The position numbers and the translations under genes are program-made. Below the pieces are notes generated by a model that made no database searches, was not told the origin of the DNA, and worked only from the letters and a program-made list of their open reading frames with translations. From JBCBDX01 sp038529265 (GTDB lineage: Bacteria > Pseudomonadota > Alphaproteobacteria > Rhizobiales > Rhizobiaceae), in NCBI GenBank assembly GCA_038529265.1, contig JBCBDX010000005.1, forward strand, positions 62,001 to 126,000: DNA of 64,000 nt, given 5' to 3'. This document shows, piece after piece, positions 1 to 8,714 of this stretch (positions are counted from its first letter, which is position 1; each line of letters opens with the position of its first letter).

Positions 1-1040
1 GCCTTTTCGGCGCCCGATTGGATTTACCCGAACTCTTGTCTGACCTCTCGGTGATGCTCAACTCTGGCTTTAATATCGATGTATCGCTACGCGCTGTCGG
101 ACAAACCCAACCTGACCGGCGCAAGCGTGAGCGCATCATGGCTGTTCATTCTCGCATCGCGGAAGGCTCATCGGTGAGTGATGCGTTCGCACTGGAGCCA
201 GAAGTGCCAGCAGATATGGTGGCACTGATCTCAAGTGGCGAACATGGAGGGCATCTGGGCAAGGTCTTTGCTGAACTTTCCAAGGCCTATTCGGAGGCAG
301 CCAAGCGAAGAAGCGAGATAATCGAGGCGCTGTTATACCCAGGCTTTCTGATCACTGTACTGATTGGCACCCTGCTTTTGCTGGCGCTTTATTTGGTGCC
401 CGCCATTGAACCGATCTTCGACAATGGCGGTGGTGAAAAACCGTTCGTCGTAGCCGCTCTGTCAGGTTTCGGCAGCTTTGTCTCCACTTTCTGGCCGACG
501 CTGCTTATTGGTCTTGGCCTATTGTTCCTGGGAACATTGTCCCTGTCTCGCAGTGAAGGTGGCAAGCGCTTCATCTCCGCGGCGCTTTTGCGTTTGCCCT
601 TGATTGGAACCATCATGCGGCGCTCATCGCGAGCACGCTATTTGCGCAGCATGGCACTGTTGCTGGACAATGGCGTCCAGCTCAACGAAGCCATGCGTTT
701 ATCTGCGGCCAGCACACCGTTGGCACATGATCGCCATCAGTTAGACCTGGCTCGCGAGCGGGTCAGTACAGGGCAGTCCTTTTCAGACGCAGTTGCCGCA
801 ACGGGTGTCTTTGATGCACCAATGATTTCGCTTTTTCAGCTGGGCGAAGAGTCAAACAGCCTCGGCATTGTCATGGATCGTGCAGCAACCATGACGGAGT
901 TCATGGTCAAGCGTTCCATGTCACGCGCATTGTCATTTCTGACACCGGCAATCACCATTTTGATGGGTCTGGTCATTGGTAGTCTGGTGATCTCGGTGAT
1001 GACTACTCTGCTTAGCATCAACGAGTTGGCGATACGATGA
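1..1040 (+). CDS. gspF: Type II secretion system inner-membrane protein GspF (5' end cut off by window edge)
   Basis: GspF is the polytopic inner-membrane platform protein of the type II secretion system. It links the cytoplasmic ATPase GspE to the growing pseudopilus. The reading frame is open to the first base, and the first TTG (position 18) lies inside a conserved-looking LPELLSDLSVMLNSG stretch, so the true start lies upstream. Two repeats of the T2SSF fold are visible, with hydrophobic segments near residues 105-130 and 160-177 and at the C-terminus. A PilC-type role is the alternative, but the three pseudopilin genes that follow favour T2SS. The stop overlaps the next start as ATGA (1037-1040), which indicates one operon and translational coupling. 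Confidence 0.85.
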   Translation, partial: LFGARLDLPELLSDLSVMLNSGFNIDVSLRAVGQTQPDRRKRERIMAVHSRIAEGSSVSDAFALEPEVPADMVALISSGEHGGHLGKVFAELSKAYSEAAKRRSEIIEALLYPGFLITVLIGTLLLLALYLVPAIEPIFDNGGGEKPFVVAALSGFGSFVSTFWPTLLIGLGLLFLGTLSLSRSEGGKRFISAALLRLPLIGTIMRRSSRARYLRSMALLLDNGVQLNEAMRLSAASTPLAHDRHQLDLARERVSTGQSFSDAVAATGVFDAPMISLFQLGEESNSLGIVMDRAATMTEFMVKRSMSRALSFLTPAITILMGLVIGSLVISVMTTLLSINELAIR

Positions 1041-1510
1041 TGCGCATACGCCCAAACAAAGGTGACGCCGGTTTTTCGATGATCGAAATGCTCGTCGTTC
1101 TTGCCATCGTTACGCTAACCATTGCGACTGCCTCACAGGCCATCATACGCAGAGACACAGCTCCTGATCCTGTCGATACCGCCAGCCAGGTGCAATCTCT
1201 TGCCTACTCAGTTCGGGCACAGGCAATGCTTACCGGCGTCGCCGGACAGCTTTGGGTCAACTTGGACAACAAGACCGCCGGGGCAGATGGTGAGGATACC
1301 ATTCAAATACCGGCGGACTATTCGCTGGATGTGGTAACAGCACGCGAGCTGATTGCCCGTGATGGCCGGGCGATCATCGTATTCCTGCCCGATGGTGGCT
1401 CGTCGGGCGCCGAGATCACACTGTCTGCTGAAAATGAGCAGAGCGCGACCTTGTCCATCGACTGGCTGACCGGCCTACCAGTGCTGGAGCGAGGTGAGTT
1501 TCGCCCATGA
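1037..1510 (+). CDS. gspH: Type II secretion pseudopilin GspH
   Basis: Minor pseudopilin of 157 residues. It carries a prepilin-peptidase site near residue 13, G|FSMIEMLVVLAIV, with the conserved Glu at mature position 5, followed by the hydrophobic N-terminal helix typical of GspH/FimT proteins. After cleavage and N-methylation by a prepilin peptidase (not in this window) it would join the periplasmic pseudopilus. It overlaps gspF and gspI by 4 bases on each side. The major pseudopilin GspG, often found between F and H, is absent here. The H assignment rests on position and size, so another minor pseudopilin is possible. Confidence 0.75.
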   Translation: MMRIRPNKGDAGFSMIEMLVVLAIVTLTIATASQAIIRRDTAPDPVDTASQVQSLAYSVRAQAMLTGVAGQLWVNLDNKTAGADGEDTIQIPADYSLDVVTARELIARDGRAIIVFLPDGGSSGAEITLSAENEQSATLSIDWLTGLPVLERGEFRP

Positions 1511-1869
1511 GCAGCCTGCGGGAAGATGACGGGTTTACGCTGCTGGAAGTGATCATTGCTTTTGTCATACTCAGCTTGTCGCTGGCCATTGCTACCCAAA
1601 CCATCAGCCGAAGCATCACCACCTACACGCGTGCGGACCTGTTGGAACAAGCATCAGATGTCGCGCTGGAATTGGCATCCACAAGACTGTCTTCGATCAA
1701 TGAGCCCGGGCTTGAACAAGGTAAGCTCGATGACGGGACACAATGGACCATGGCATCCACAGCTATCGACAATGGCAACGGGTCGCCGCTGCTTGCAGTG
1801 ACAATCGAAGTGACACTGGATCAGACCCTCGCCGCACCCTACCGTTTCAGGACATTTGTGGTTCCATGA
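1507..1869 (+). CDS. gspI: Type II secretion pseudopilin GspI
   Basis: Short minor pseudopilin of 120 residues, the usual GspI size. The prepilin motif DDGFTLLEVIIAFVIL lies at residues 6-21, with a hydrophobic helix and a small periplasmic domain after it. In the known system GspI, J and K form the tip complex of the pseudopilus. It starts at the ATGA overlap with gspH (1507-1510) and ends in an ATGA overlap with gspJ (1866-1869), so the three pseudopilins are coupled in translation. Confidence 0.8.
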   Translation: MSSLREDDGFTLLEVIIAFVILSLSLAIATQTISRSITTYTRADLLEQASDVALELASTRLSSINEPGLEQGKLDDGTQWTMASTAIDNGNGSPLLAVTIEVTLDQTLAAPYRFRTFVVP

Positions 1870-2477
1870 TTCCAGCGCAACCTGACAAGGCAAAAACCGG
1901 AGCAGGATCAGATGGCTTCACGCTGCTAGAGGTGCTCGTTGGTCTCGCTGTATTGGCGATTATGGCAGCGTTGATGAGCAGTTTTCTCAGCCAATTGGGT
2001 TCGGTTTCGCGTTTGGAGGCCAATGTGCGTGCGCAGACCCGGCTTGACGCGGCAGCCAATCATGTTGGTCAGCAGTTGAAGAACATGCGCCCAATCAGGC
2101 TTTTAGATGCGGAACCCGATCAACAGTTTTACATTGACGGCAAAACCGACAGCGTGCGGGTCACCATTGTGACCCGTCAGGGCATCTCGGCGCTGGCCTT
2201 GCGAGACATGCGCATCTTTTTTGACCCGGCCGACGGTGGGCTATATCAAACCATCTCGCCGCGACGTTTGGTTGGTGGCGCGCCTGACTTGTCAGCTGCG
2301 ACGACCACAAAAATTACCGGCAATATATCTGCGCTACGTTTTTCCTATGCGGATGGGGCAGCATGGGATCCAGCCTTTTCAGGCGATGGCGAACTTCCCG
2401 ATGCCGTTCGCGTCGAGGTCAGTGCTGAATTGAACGGACGCACCATCACCAGCTCAGCCATCGCAGCGATCAACTAA
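1866..2477 (+). CDS. gspJ: Type II secretion pseudopilin GspJ
   Basis: Minor pseudopilin of 203 residues with a prepilin site near residue 17 (GFTLLEVLVGLAVLAIM) and a periplasmic domain of about 160 residues, the normal GspJ length. The reading frame is open further upstream to 1743, but the prepilin leader must be short, and ATG 1866 gives an ATGA overlap with gspI like those of the neighbours, so I chose 1866. It is the last gene of this strand. The next gene converges on it after 1 base, so gspK, L and M are not in their usual place downstream. Confidence 0.8.
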   Translation: MIPAQPDKAKTGAGSDGFTLLEVLVGLAVLAIMAALMSSFLSQLGSVSRLEANVRAQTRLDAAANHVGQQLKNMRPIRLLDAEPDQQFYIDGKTDSVRVTIVTRQGISALALRDMRIFFDPADGGLYQTISPRRLVGGAPDLSAATTTKITGNISALRFSYADGAAWDPAFSGDGELPDAVRVEVSAELNGRTITSSAIAAIN

Positions 2478-2478
2478 C

Positions 2479-3483
2479 TCAGAACTGAAGTTTGACGAGG
2501 CCACCTTTTTGGGCTGAAAGCGTTGCTCCATCGGCAATGATCAATGCCTTAAGGCCGTCAATGCCAGCGGGGTCTGGCGCGCTTCCGCCCTTAACAGTCT
2601 CGATAAAAGCATCAAGCTCACTTTCATAGGCGCGCATGTAACGCTCCATGAAAAACGCCTTGAGCGGTTCGCGCTTGAAGCCTTCACCGGTGGCTACTTC
2701 GACACTTGTCTCGCGATGGTTGGTGATCTGGGCCATGCCTTTTGAACCATGCACTTCAACGCGTTGATCGTAGCCATAGCTGGCCCGTCGCGAATTGGTG
2801 ATGATGGCCTGTTTGCCGCTGCTGGTCTTGAGGATTGCTGTTGCCGTATCAAAGTCACCGGCTGTTCCTATCTCGGGATCCACCAGCACTGATCCTTGTG
2901 CGCTCACGCTCACCGGGTCTTCGCCCAAGATAAATCGAGCCATGTCGAAGTCGTGGATCATCATGTCCCGGAAAATACCACCAGAGACTTTTATGTACCC
3001 GATTGGTGGCGGGGCAGGATCGCGCGATGTGATCTGTACGAGTTCCACGTCGCCAATGGCGCCACTTTGAGCCGTCTGACGTAGCGTTGCCATCTCCGCG
3101 TCAAAGCGTCGGTTGAACCCCAGCATCAAAGGAACGGTGCACTCTTCGACTACAGCAAGACATGTCCGGACACGGTCAACCGACAGGTCAATCGGCTTCT
3201 CGCAAAAGATTGCCTTGCCCGCCCGGGCAAACTGTTCAATCAAATCAGCATGGGTATCGGTCGGCGTGCAGATTACAACGCCGTCGATATCGGCTCGGCA
3301 TGCGATCTCATCGATTGACTGGACCGGACAATCATATTGGTCGGCCACCTCATTTGCCGCTTTGGGCATTGCATCTGCCACCGCTGCCAAACGAGCCGCC
3401 TTGTTTTTACTGATCGTCAGCGCATGAACGCGACCAATGCGGCCAACACCAAGGACCGCGAGATTGAGCAGCTTATCCGCCAT
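2479..3483 (-). CDS. iolG: myo-Inositol 2-dehydrogenase (Gfo/Idh/MocA family)
   Basis: NAD-dependent dehydrogenase of 334 residues, likely oxidising myo-inositol to 2-keto-myo-inositol, the first catabolic step. An N-terminal Rossmann motif GVGRIGRVHA (residues 12-21) is followed by the family signature FCEKPIDLSV near residue 92 and a C-terminal substrate domain with HDFDMARFILGE. It is the last gene of the transporter operon, 4 bases after the ATPase gene, so uptake and first oxidation are made together. Two further paralogues lie at 7570 and 9624. Which one handles myo-, scyllo- or D-chiro-inositol cannot be told from sequence alone. This one resembles IolG/IdhA most. Confidence 0.75.
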   Translation of the reverse strand: MADKLLNLAVLGVGRIGRVHALTISKNKAARLAAVADAMPKAANEVADQYDCPVQSIDEIACRADIDGVVICTPTDTHADLIEQFARAGKAIFCEKPIDLSVDRVRTCLAVVEECTVPLMLGFNRRFDAEMATLRQTAQSGAIGDVELVQITSRDPAPPPIGYIKVSGGIFRDMMIHDFDMARFILGEDPVSVSAQGSVLVDPEIGTAGDFDTATAILKTSSGKQAIITNSRRASYGYDQRVEVHGSKGMAQITNHRETSVEVATGEGFKREPLKAFFMERYMRAYESELDAFIETVKGGSAPDPAGIDGLKALIIADGATLSAQKGGLVKLQF

Positions 3484-3487
3484 CGGA

Positions 3488-4282
3488 TTAGACTGTTCCG
3501 CCCAAAGAGCCTTCCAGCGCCACCATTTCCTGACCGCCGGCCATCATGTCTTGCAACTCCTCTGGCGTGATCTGACCGCGCTGGGCGGTACCCAGTGTCT
3601 GTCCGCGATTGAGCACCGTGAAACGATCGCCAACGGCCATCGCGTGGCGCACATTGTGGGTGATGAAGACAACCGCAATGTCCTGCTTGCGCACCTTATC
3701 GATCGTGGCCAGAACATTGGCCGTCTGGCGAACACCAAGCGCCGATGTTGGCTCGTCCAGGATCAACACTTTCGCACCGAAATAAACGGCGCGTGAAATG
3801 GCAACTGTCTGACGCTCACCGCCTGACAGTGTGCCGACCGCTTGATCGGGACCGCGCAGATTGATCCCCATCTTGCGCATCTGTTCCATGGTTGTTGAGT
3901 TCGCCTTGTCATGGTCAAAGAAGCGCATGCCGAGAATGTTCTTTACCGGCTCATTGCCCATAAAGAAATTTCGGCTGACTGACATGAGTGGTATCATCGC
4001 CAAATGCTGGTGCACCGTTGCGATACCAGCATCCATGGCGTCGCGTGGACTGTCAAAGTTCATTGGCGATCCTTCAAAAAGGATCTCGCCTGCCGTCGGC
4101 TTATGAACTCCAGACATGGTCTTGATGAAGGTGGATTTTCCGGCTCCATTGTCCCCCAAAAGGCAGTGGCATTCACCGGGATAGATATCGACCGAAACAC
4201 CAGCCAACGCGATTACCGAGCCAAAGTGCTTCTCGATGTTCTTCATTTCGATGATGGGGGCGTGTGTTGTTCTTGAATTCAT
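3488..4282 (-). CDS. Sugar/polyol ABC transporter ATP-binding protein (single-domain, CUT2 type)
   Basis: ATPase subunit of the CUT2 importer encoded with 4285-6432. It has Walker A GDNGAGKST, signature LSGGERQTVAISRA, Walker B VLILDEPTSALG and the H-loop VVFITHNV. At 264 residues it contains one nucleotide-binding domain. Most CUT2 ATPases (RbsA, XylG, IatA) are fused double domains of about 500 residues, so this belongs to the short FrcA-like branch and presumably works as a homodimer. The frame can open at TTG 4288 inside the upstream stop codon, but the ATG at 4282, directly after the permease stop, is preferred. The inositol substrate is inferred from context. Confidence 0.85.
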   Translation of the reverse strand: MNSRTTHAPIIEMKNIEKHFGSVIALAGVSVDIYPGECHCLLGDNGAGKSTFIKTMSGVHKPTAGEILFEGSPMNFDSPRDAMDAGIATVHQHLAMIPLMSVSRNFFMGNEPVKNILGMRFFDHDKANSTTMEQMRKMGINLRGPDQAVGTLSGGERQTVAISRAVYFGAKVLILDEPTSALGVRQTANVLATIDKVRKQDIAVVFITHNVRHAMAVGDRFTVLNRGQTLGTAQRGQITPEELQDMMAGGQEMVALEGSLGGTV

Positions 4283-4284
4283 GA

Positions 4285-5397
4285 TCAACGCTCCCCTGTG
4301 ATGATACGACGGATGTACGTGTTGAGGATCACCGCTGCCAGCAAAATGATCCCAAGAAACACTCTGAACAGCGAGCTTTCAACGCCCGCAAAGAAAAGGC
4401 CTTGCTGCACAACGCCAAAGATGAGTGCGCCCAGTGCGGCACCGATAACCGATCCGTACCCACCTGTGAGAAGTGCTCCACCGATAACAACGGCGATGAT
4501 GGCCTCAAACTCTTTGAGAAGGCCACGGTCTGCACCTGCCGAACCAAACTCCATCACCTGACAGACGGCAAAGACCGTTGCGCAAAAAGCGGTGAAGACA
4601 AACATCAGGATCTTTACGCGATCCACCGGCACGCCTGAGTTGCGCGCCGCTTCCGCGTCACCGCCAGCGGCATAAATCCAATTACCAAAACGCGTGCGGG
4701 TCAAAAGAATATGGCCAAAAATGACGAGGATAATGGCCCAAACAATCAGCATGGGAATACCATCAACGACCGGTTGCCCGGCGCGGTTGCCGCGCTCGAA
4801 GACCGCGATCAGTCCCGCATCGCCCATCCACTGGAATATTGGTTGCCCGATTTTTCCGCCAAAGAACGGCGCGAGCCAATCACCTTCAGCAGCGTCGCGA
4901 ATGCCTCCGATGATGGTTTTGCGTTCAATCGTCTGCGGAATGTAGATGGTGAAACCGCGAAGGATAAAGAGAAACGCGAGCGTGACGATAAAGCTTGGCA
5001 AGCCTGTGCGCACAACAATGAAACCATTGAGTGCGCCGAGCGCGCAGCAAATGCCAAAGGTGATGAACACCGTGATCCACATTGGCAATTCAAGAACGAC
5101 GCCGAAAACGGCAACCATCATCCCGGCAAAACCGATCATTGATCCGACGGACAAATCGAATTCGCCCGCGATCATGAGCAAGCAAGCACCAACGGCGATA
5201 ATCATGAATTGGGCCGAAACGACCGACCAGTTCATAATACCTTGCGCTTCGAACATGCCGCTATCGAAAGCAAAAGCGAAGAAAAGCACGAATACGGCTA
5301 TAGTGCCGACGATGCCGCCGAGCTCCGGACGGATTAATGCTTTGCGAAATGGCGACACATCTTTGATGCGCTCGTCAACCTGAGCGGCATTGGCCAT
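4285..5397 (-). CDS. Sugar/polyol ABC transporter permease (CUT2 type)
   Basis: Polytopic permease of 370 residues of the RbsC/FrcC family, with about ten hydrophobic segments. It carries the family loop AAGGDAEAARNSGVPVDRVK (near residue 240), which contacts the ATPase, and the conserved GEFDLSVGSMIGF near residue 128. It would form the membrane channel, as a homodimer, for the substrate delivered by the binding protein at 5482-6432. It is separated from that gene by 84 bases that hold a GC-rich hairpin, and it abuts the ATPase gene. ATG 5397 is preceded by GGGAGGGTCCC, a good ribosome-binding site. Confidence 0.88.
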   Translation of the reverse strand: MANAAQVDERIKDVSPFRKALIRPELGGIVGTIAVFVLFFAFAFDSGMFEAQGIMNWSVVSAQFMIIAVGACLLMIAGEFDLSVGSMIGFAGMMVAVFGVVLELPMWITVFITFGICCALGALNGFIVVRTGLPSFIVTLAFLFILRGFTIYIPQTIERKTIIGGIRDAAEGDWLAPFFGGKIGQPIFQWMGDAGLIAVFERGNRAGQPVVDGIPMLIVWAIILVIFGHILLTRTRFGNWIYAAGGDAEAARNSGVPVDRVKILMFVFTAFCATVFAVCQVMEFGSAGADRGLLKEFEAIIAVVIGGALLTGGYGSVIGAALGALIFGVVQQGLFFAGVESSLFRVFLGIILLAAVILNTYIRRIITGER

Positions 5398-5444
5398 GGG
5401 ACCCTCCCAAAATCACAATGGCTATGTCTGCTTGATAGCAGCAA

Positions 5445-5464
5445 CCCGCGCCTATGGGCGCGGG
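5445..5464 (-). other. Intercistronic hairpin between binding-protein and permease genes
   Basis: Perfect 8-bp arms CCCGCGCC and GGCGCGGG with a TATG loop. No T-run follows on the minus strand, so a strong terminator is unlikely. A hairpin at this place commonly lets the binding-protein message outlast the permease message. That role is inferred. Confidence 0.5.
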
Positions 5465-5481
5465 CTGGTTGTTAGTGTCGC

Positions 5482-6432
5482 TTAGCGGTACTCGCCTGCG
5501 AACATTTCAACTTTGGTGAGGCCAGCTTTGGTTACAAAGCCCGGGCCAGAGTTGATGTTGTTGCCTGGCAGGACGCCATAACGGTCCCAGTTAGCCAGGA
5601 TCACGACAGGCATGTAAGCCTGCAGGAATGGCTGCTGGTCGATACCCCAGTTGATAACATCGCCCTTGATTGCTTTGACGATCTCTTCGCCAAGGTCGAA
5701 TGTACCGAAGTGAATGTCGCCAGCCATGCCGTTTTCTTCCAACGCAGCGATGGTCGGGTCAGCAGAAACCGGGCCAAGTGTGAGGATGCCATCAACATCC
5801 GGGTTGGCTGACAGGTATGCGAGGACCTTGTTTTTAATCTCAGCGGGGTCTGTGCCGGAATCCATCATGGAATCGCCAAGCTCGACGCCAAGACCGTCAG
5901 CATAACCGCGGCAACGCTCACCAACTGTTGGCTGCTGGATGGCATGGTTCACACAAAGGAAGTTGGTAACACCCTCGCCCTTGGCGCGCAGACCAGCTGC
6001 AAAACCAGCATCGTACTCAGGCTGACCAACATACATCAGCGCGCCCACTTCGCGTGCCTGATCCGGCGTACCTGTGTTCATGATAATAACGTCGATACCT
6101 TGATCGACAGCATTCATAATCGGGCCTTTAAGAACATCAAAGTCGGCCAGCGTCGTGATGATGCCGTCCGGGCTGGAAGCGGCGGCCTGCTCGATTATGC
6201 GAGCCATGTCCGCGATGTCACCGGTTGGCGGGTTGCGGTATTCTACCTCAGCACCAACCTGTTCACCTGCAAGTGCGATACCGTTCTTAATTGTATTCCA
6301 CCAAGTATCGGAGTCAGGGGCGTGGCTGACCAAAACGTAACGCTCACCTTCTGCCTGAGCAGACGTGATCGCCATAAGAGGCGCCGAAACAGCAATCGCT
6401 GTCGCCAAAAGTGTCTTTAGAATGGATTTCAT
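5482..6432 (-). CDS. Sugar/polyol ABC transporter periplasmic binding protein
   Basis: Periplasmic substrate-binding protein of 316 residues in the RbsB/FrcB (periplasmic-binding type 1) fold. The Sec signal peptide MKSILKTLLATAIAVSAPLM ends near the AQA site at about residue 28. The chosen start, ATG 6432, has GGGAGGAAAAAA directly upstream. The frame could extend to 6492, but this would hide the signal peptide behind 20 extra residues. It is the first gene of the transporter/iolG operon. Its promoter region carries the perfect palindrome at 6504-6523, so it is probably repressed by the divergent LacI-type protein until inositol is present. Confidence 0.87.
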   Translation of the reverse strand: MKSILKTLLATAIAVSAPLMAITSAQAEGERYVLVSHAPDSDTWWNTIKNGIALAGEQVGAEVEYRNPPTGDIADMARIIEQAAASSPDGIITTLADFDVLKGPIMNAVDQGIDVIIMNTGTPDQAREVGALMYVGQPEYDAGFAAGLRAKGEGVTNFLCVNHAIQQPTVGERCRGYADGLGVELGDSMMDSGTDPAEIKNKVLAYLSANPDVDGILTLGPVSADPTIAALEENGMAGDIHFGTFDLGEEIVKAIKGDVINWGIDQQPFLQAYMPVVILANWDRYGVLPGNNINSGPGFVTKAGLTKVEMFAGEYR

Positions 6433-6503
6433 TTTTTTCCTCCCAAATGAACCCAGAATGAGCGGTTCGTGGCTCGGCTGTAAACGAAACACAGAGTCGA
6501 GGG

Positions 6504-6523
6504 TTTTGCAACCGGTTGCAAAA
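6504..6523. promoter_or_regulatory. LacI-family operator palindrome, copy 1
   Basis: Perfect 20-bp palindrome TTTTGCAACCGGTTGCAAAA, with the central CG typical of LacI/GalR operators. It lies 72 bases upstream of the binding-protein ATG and 49 bases upstream of the regulator ATG. An identical copy stands at 10767-10786. Together they define the likely regulon of the regulator at 6572. Confidence 0.85.
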
Positions 6524-6571
6524 CAAAAGGTCCAACCTTAGTCTGACAGCACCGCAGGGGAACGATGATCG

Positions 6572-7573
6572 ATGGCAATAACCCTTGGTGATGTCGCCGC
6601 TCGGGCAGGTGTTTCCCGTTCGGCCGTGTCACGCACATTTACCGATGGTGCTTCTGTCTCGCAGAAAACACGGTCGAAAGTTGAAAAAGCTGCGCAAGAG
6701 CTAGGCTATGCGCCAAGTGCCTTGGCTTCCGCGTTGAGCACGGGCCGTACAAAACTGATCGGCTTGGTTTCCAACAATTTTCACAATCCGATTTTTCTAC
6801 AGGTGTTCGATCTTTTTACACGCCTACTGCAAGAGCGGGGCTTGCGACCCTTGTTGGTCAACCTCTCCGGCGAGCCTGATCCGGAACAATCGGTGCGCAT
6901 GCTGCAACAATATTCAGTAGACGGCGTCATCATCGCATCCTCGACGTTGTCGCCAGAGTTTGCGCAGGCATTCAAAGATGCAGGCCTGCCGGTGGTGCAT
7001 TCGTTTGGACGGTGGTCAACATCGCCAAACGTAAACGTTGTTGGCATTGATAATGTTGCAGGCGGGCGCATGGCTGCCATGGCGCTGATCGAACGCGGCT
7101 ACAAAAATATCGCCTTTTTAGGCGGGCCTGAAACCGCCACATCGACATTTGATCGTCGTAAAGGTTTTTACGAGACGATAAACAGTCAATTCCATATCAA
7201 TTATTCGGAATCCTTTGCGGCGTCATATTCCTTTGATGCTGGTCGTCAGGAGATGCAACGACTGCTTTCGCATGGCGAGCCGGCACAAGCCTATTTCTGT
7301 GGAGACGATGTTCTTAGCATTGGCGCCATCAGCGCTTTGAAAGACGCAGGGCTTCATGTGCCTGAAGATGTCGGCATTATCGGCCTGAACAATATGCAGA
7401 TTGCTGGATGGGAAAACATTTCACTGACGACAATCCACCAACCCGTCAAGGAGATCATTCAATCCTCAATCGAACTGGTTGTATCTGTCATCAATGAACC
7501 CGACAGGCATCCGGAGGCGCGTGTTTTTCCATTGCGTTTGATTGAACGTTCAACGCTTGGCACGCGGCCTTAG
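6572..7573 (+). CDS. LacI-family transcriptional regulator of the inositol locus
   Basis: Regulator of 333 residues. The N-terminal LacI helix-turn-helix reads LGDVAARAGVSRSAVSRTF (residues 4-22), followed by the hinge helix ALASALSTGRT (residues 50-60), whose Leu normally inserts into a central CpG step. A periplasmic-binding-like effector domain makes up the rest. It is transcribed away from the transporter operon across the palindrome at 6504-6523, so it is likely autoregulated. The role as an inositol-responsive repressor is inferred from position and the two matching operators. The stop interlocks with the convergent dehydrogenase gene in the 4-base TTAG at 7570-7573. Confidence 0.85.
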   Translation: MAITLGDVAARAGVSRSAVSRTFTDGASVSQKTRSKVEKAAQELGYAPSALASALSTGRTKLIGLVSNNFHNPIFLQVFDLFTRLLQERGLRPLLVNLSGEPDPEQSVRMLQQYSVDGVIIASSTLSPEFAQAFKDAGLPVVHSFGRWSTSPNVNVVGIDNVAGGRMAAMALIERGYKNIAFLGGPETATSTFDRRKGFYETINSQFHINYSESFAASYSFDAGRQEMQRLLSHGEPAQAYFCGDDVLSIGAISALKDAGLHVPEDVGIIGLNNMQIAGWENISLTTIHQPVKEIIQSSIELVVSVINEPDRHPEARVFPLRLIERSTLGTRP

Positions 7574-8703
7574 CGAAACATGGGTGGGCGCGCGTCGACC
7601 CACTTCCCGTTTGCTTTTGCTGAGTCGACGGCCGCATAAACAGCAGCCATAGAGCGCAAACCATCTTCGGCCGAGGGTAGTGAGGGCCGGTTGATCCCAT
7701 CGATGGCTGCCGCCAGATCCACGTATATGTTGGCGACCGCAAGCGGGAACCCTTCCGGGTGCGCAATGGCGACACGGCTCAAGCGGCCTGCTTCGTCAGA
7801 CAAGGACGCCTCCCCCTTTTCCATGATTTGAGTACGCCCACCGACCGGTGTGTAATAGACTTGGTTAGGTTGTTCGGACGCCCATCGAAGTCCGCCTGTC
7901 TCACCGAAAACCTGAATGTCAAAACCGTGCTGGCGACCGATTGCAACCGACGATGTCCAAAGCCGCCCAACTGTGCCGCCTGCCATGCGGAAGTTGACCA
8001 TGGCATCATCTTCCAGCACGCGGCTTGAAATAGTGGAGGCAAAGTCAGCCGACAGCGTTTCGACCTGATCACCAGCAACAAAGCTCGCCATGTGCATCGC
8101 ATGGATGCCGCAGTCTGCAAACTGGCCGGAAACGCCGGCCATCGCCGGATCATAGCGCCAGCGCACACGTGGATTGTCGGCATCGGTTGCATCGCCATGG
8201 TGCCCATGGCTGAAGTTGGCAACGACCAAGCGTACTTTGCCGATCTGGCCGGTTGCAACCATCTGGCGCATTTCGCGCACCATCGGATAGGCAGAATAGC
8301 AATAATTGACCGCACAGACTTTGCCGGATGCCTGGGCGATTCGCACGATCTCCTCACCCTCTTCAACGGTCATGGTCATCGGCTTTTCGCAAAGCACATT
8401 AAAGCCAGCTTCAAGGAACGCTTTGGTGATTTCAAAATGGGTCGCGTTAGGCGTCGCAATGGTGACAAGATCGATACAATTATCTCGGGCGCTTTCACCA
8501 GCCAGCATTTCGCGCCAGTCACCGTATGAACGATCCGGAGCGCAACCGAGCTTTTGTGCATAGGCGCGACCTTTTTCAGCATCGGCATCAAGCGCGCCGG
8601 CGGCCAACGTGAAAAGCCCATCAGCCTGCGCGCCCAAGCGGTGGGCCGGGCCAATCTGACTGCCTTCACCGCCGCCGATCATTCCCCATAAACGTTTTGT
8701 CAT
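7570..8703 (-). CDS. Gfo/Idh/MocA family oxidoreductase (inositol locus paralogue 2)
   Basis: Probable NAD(P)-dependent sugar or inositol dehydrogenase of 377 residues. It has the Rossmann motif MIGGGEGSQIGPAHR (residues 8-22), the signature CEKPMTMTVEEGEEI near residue 108 and the catalytic-type stretch FADCGIHAMHMA near residue 191. It is the last of three genes read from the operator region at 10767-10786, 11 bases downstream of iolE. It belongs to a longer subtype than the protein at 2479 and may act on another inositol stereoisomer or a keto intermediate. The substrate is not determinable here. Confidence 0.75.
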   Translation of the reverse strand: MTKRLWGMIGGGEGSQIGPAHRLGAQADGLFTLAAGALDADAEKGRAYAQKLGCAPDRSYGDWREMLAGESARDNCIDLVTIATPNATHFEITKAFLEAGFNVLCEKPMTMTVEEGEEIVRIAQASGKVCAVNYCYSAYPMVREMRQMVATGQIGKVRLVVANFSHGHHGDATDADNPRVRWRYDPAMAGVSGQFADCGIHAMHMASFVAGDQVETLSADFASTISSRVLEDDAMVNFRMAGGTVGRLWTSSVAIGRQHGFDIQVFGETGGLRWASEQPNQVYYTPVGGRTQIMEKGEASLSDEAGRLSRVAIAHPEGFPLAVANIYVDLAAAIDGINRPSLPSAEDGLRSMAAVYAAVDSAKANGKWVDARPPMFR

Positions 8704-8714
8704 GGCCTCTATTC

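Noticed and set aside
4711..6420. Plus-strand open frames of 143 and 158 codons across the inositol transporter genes
   Set aside because: Both are opposite to clear ABC transporter genes and show no motif.
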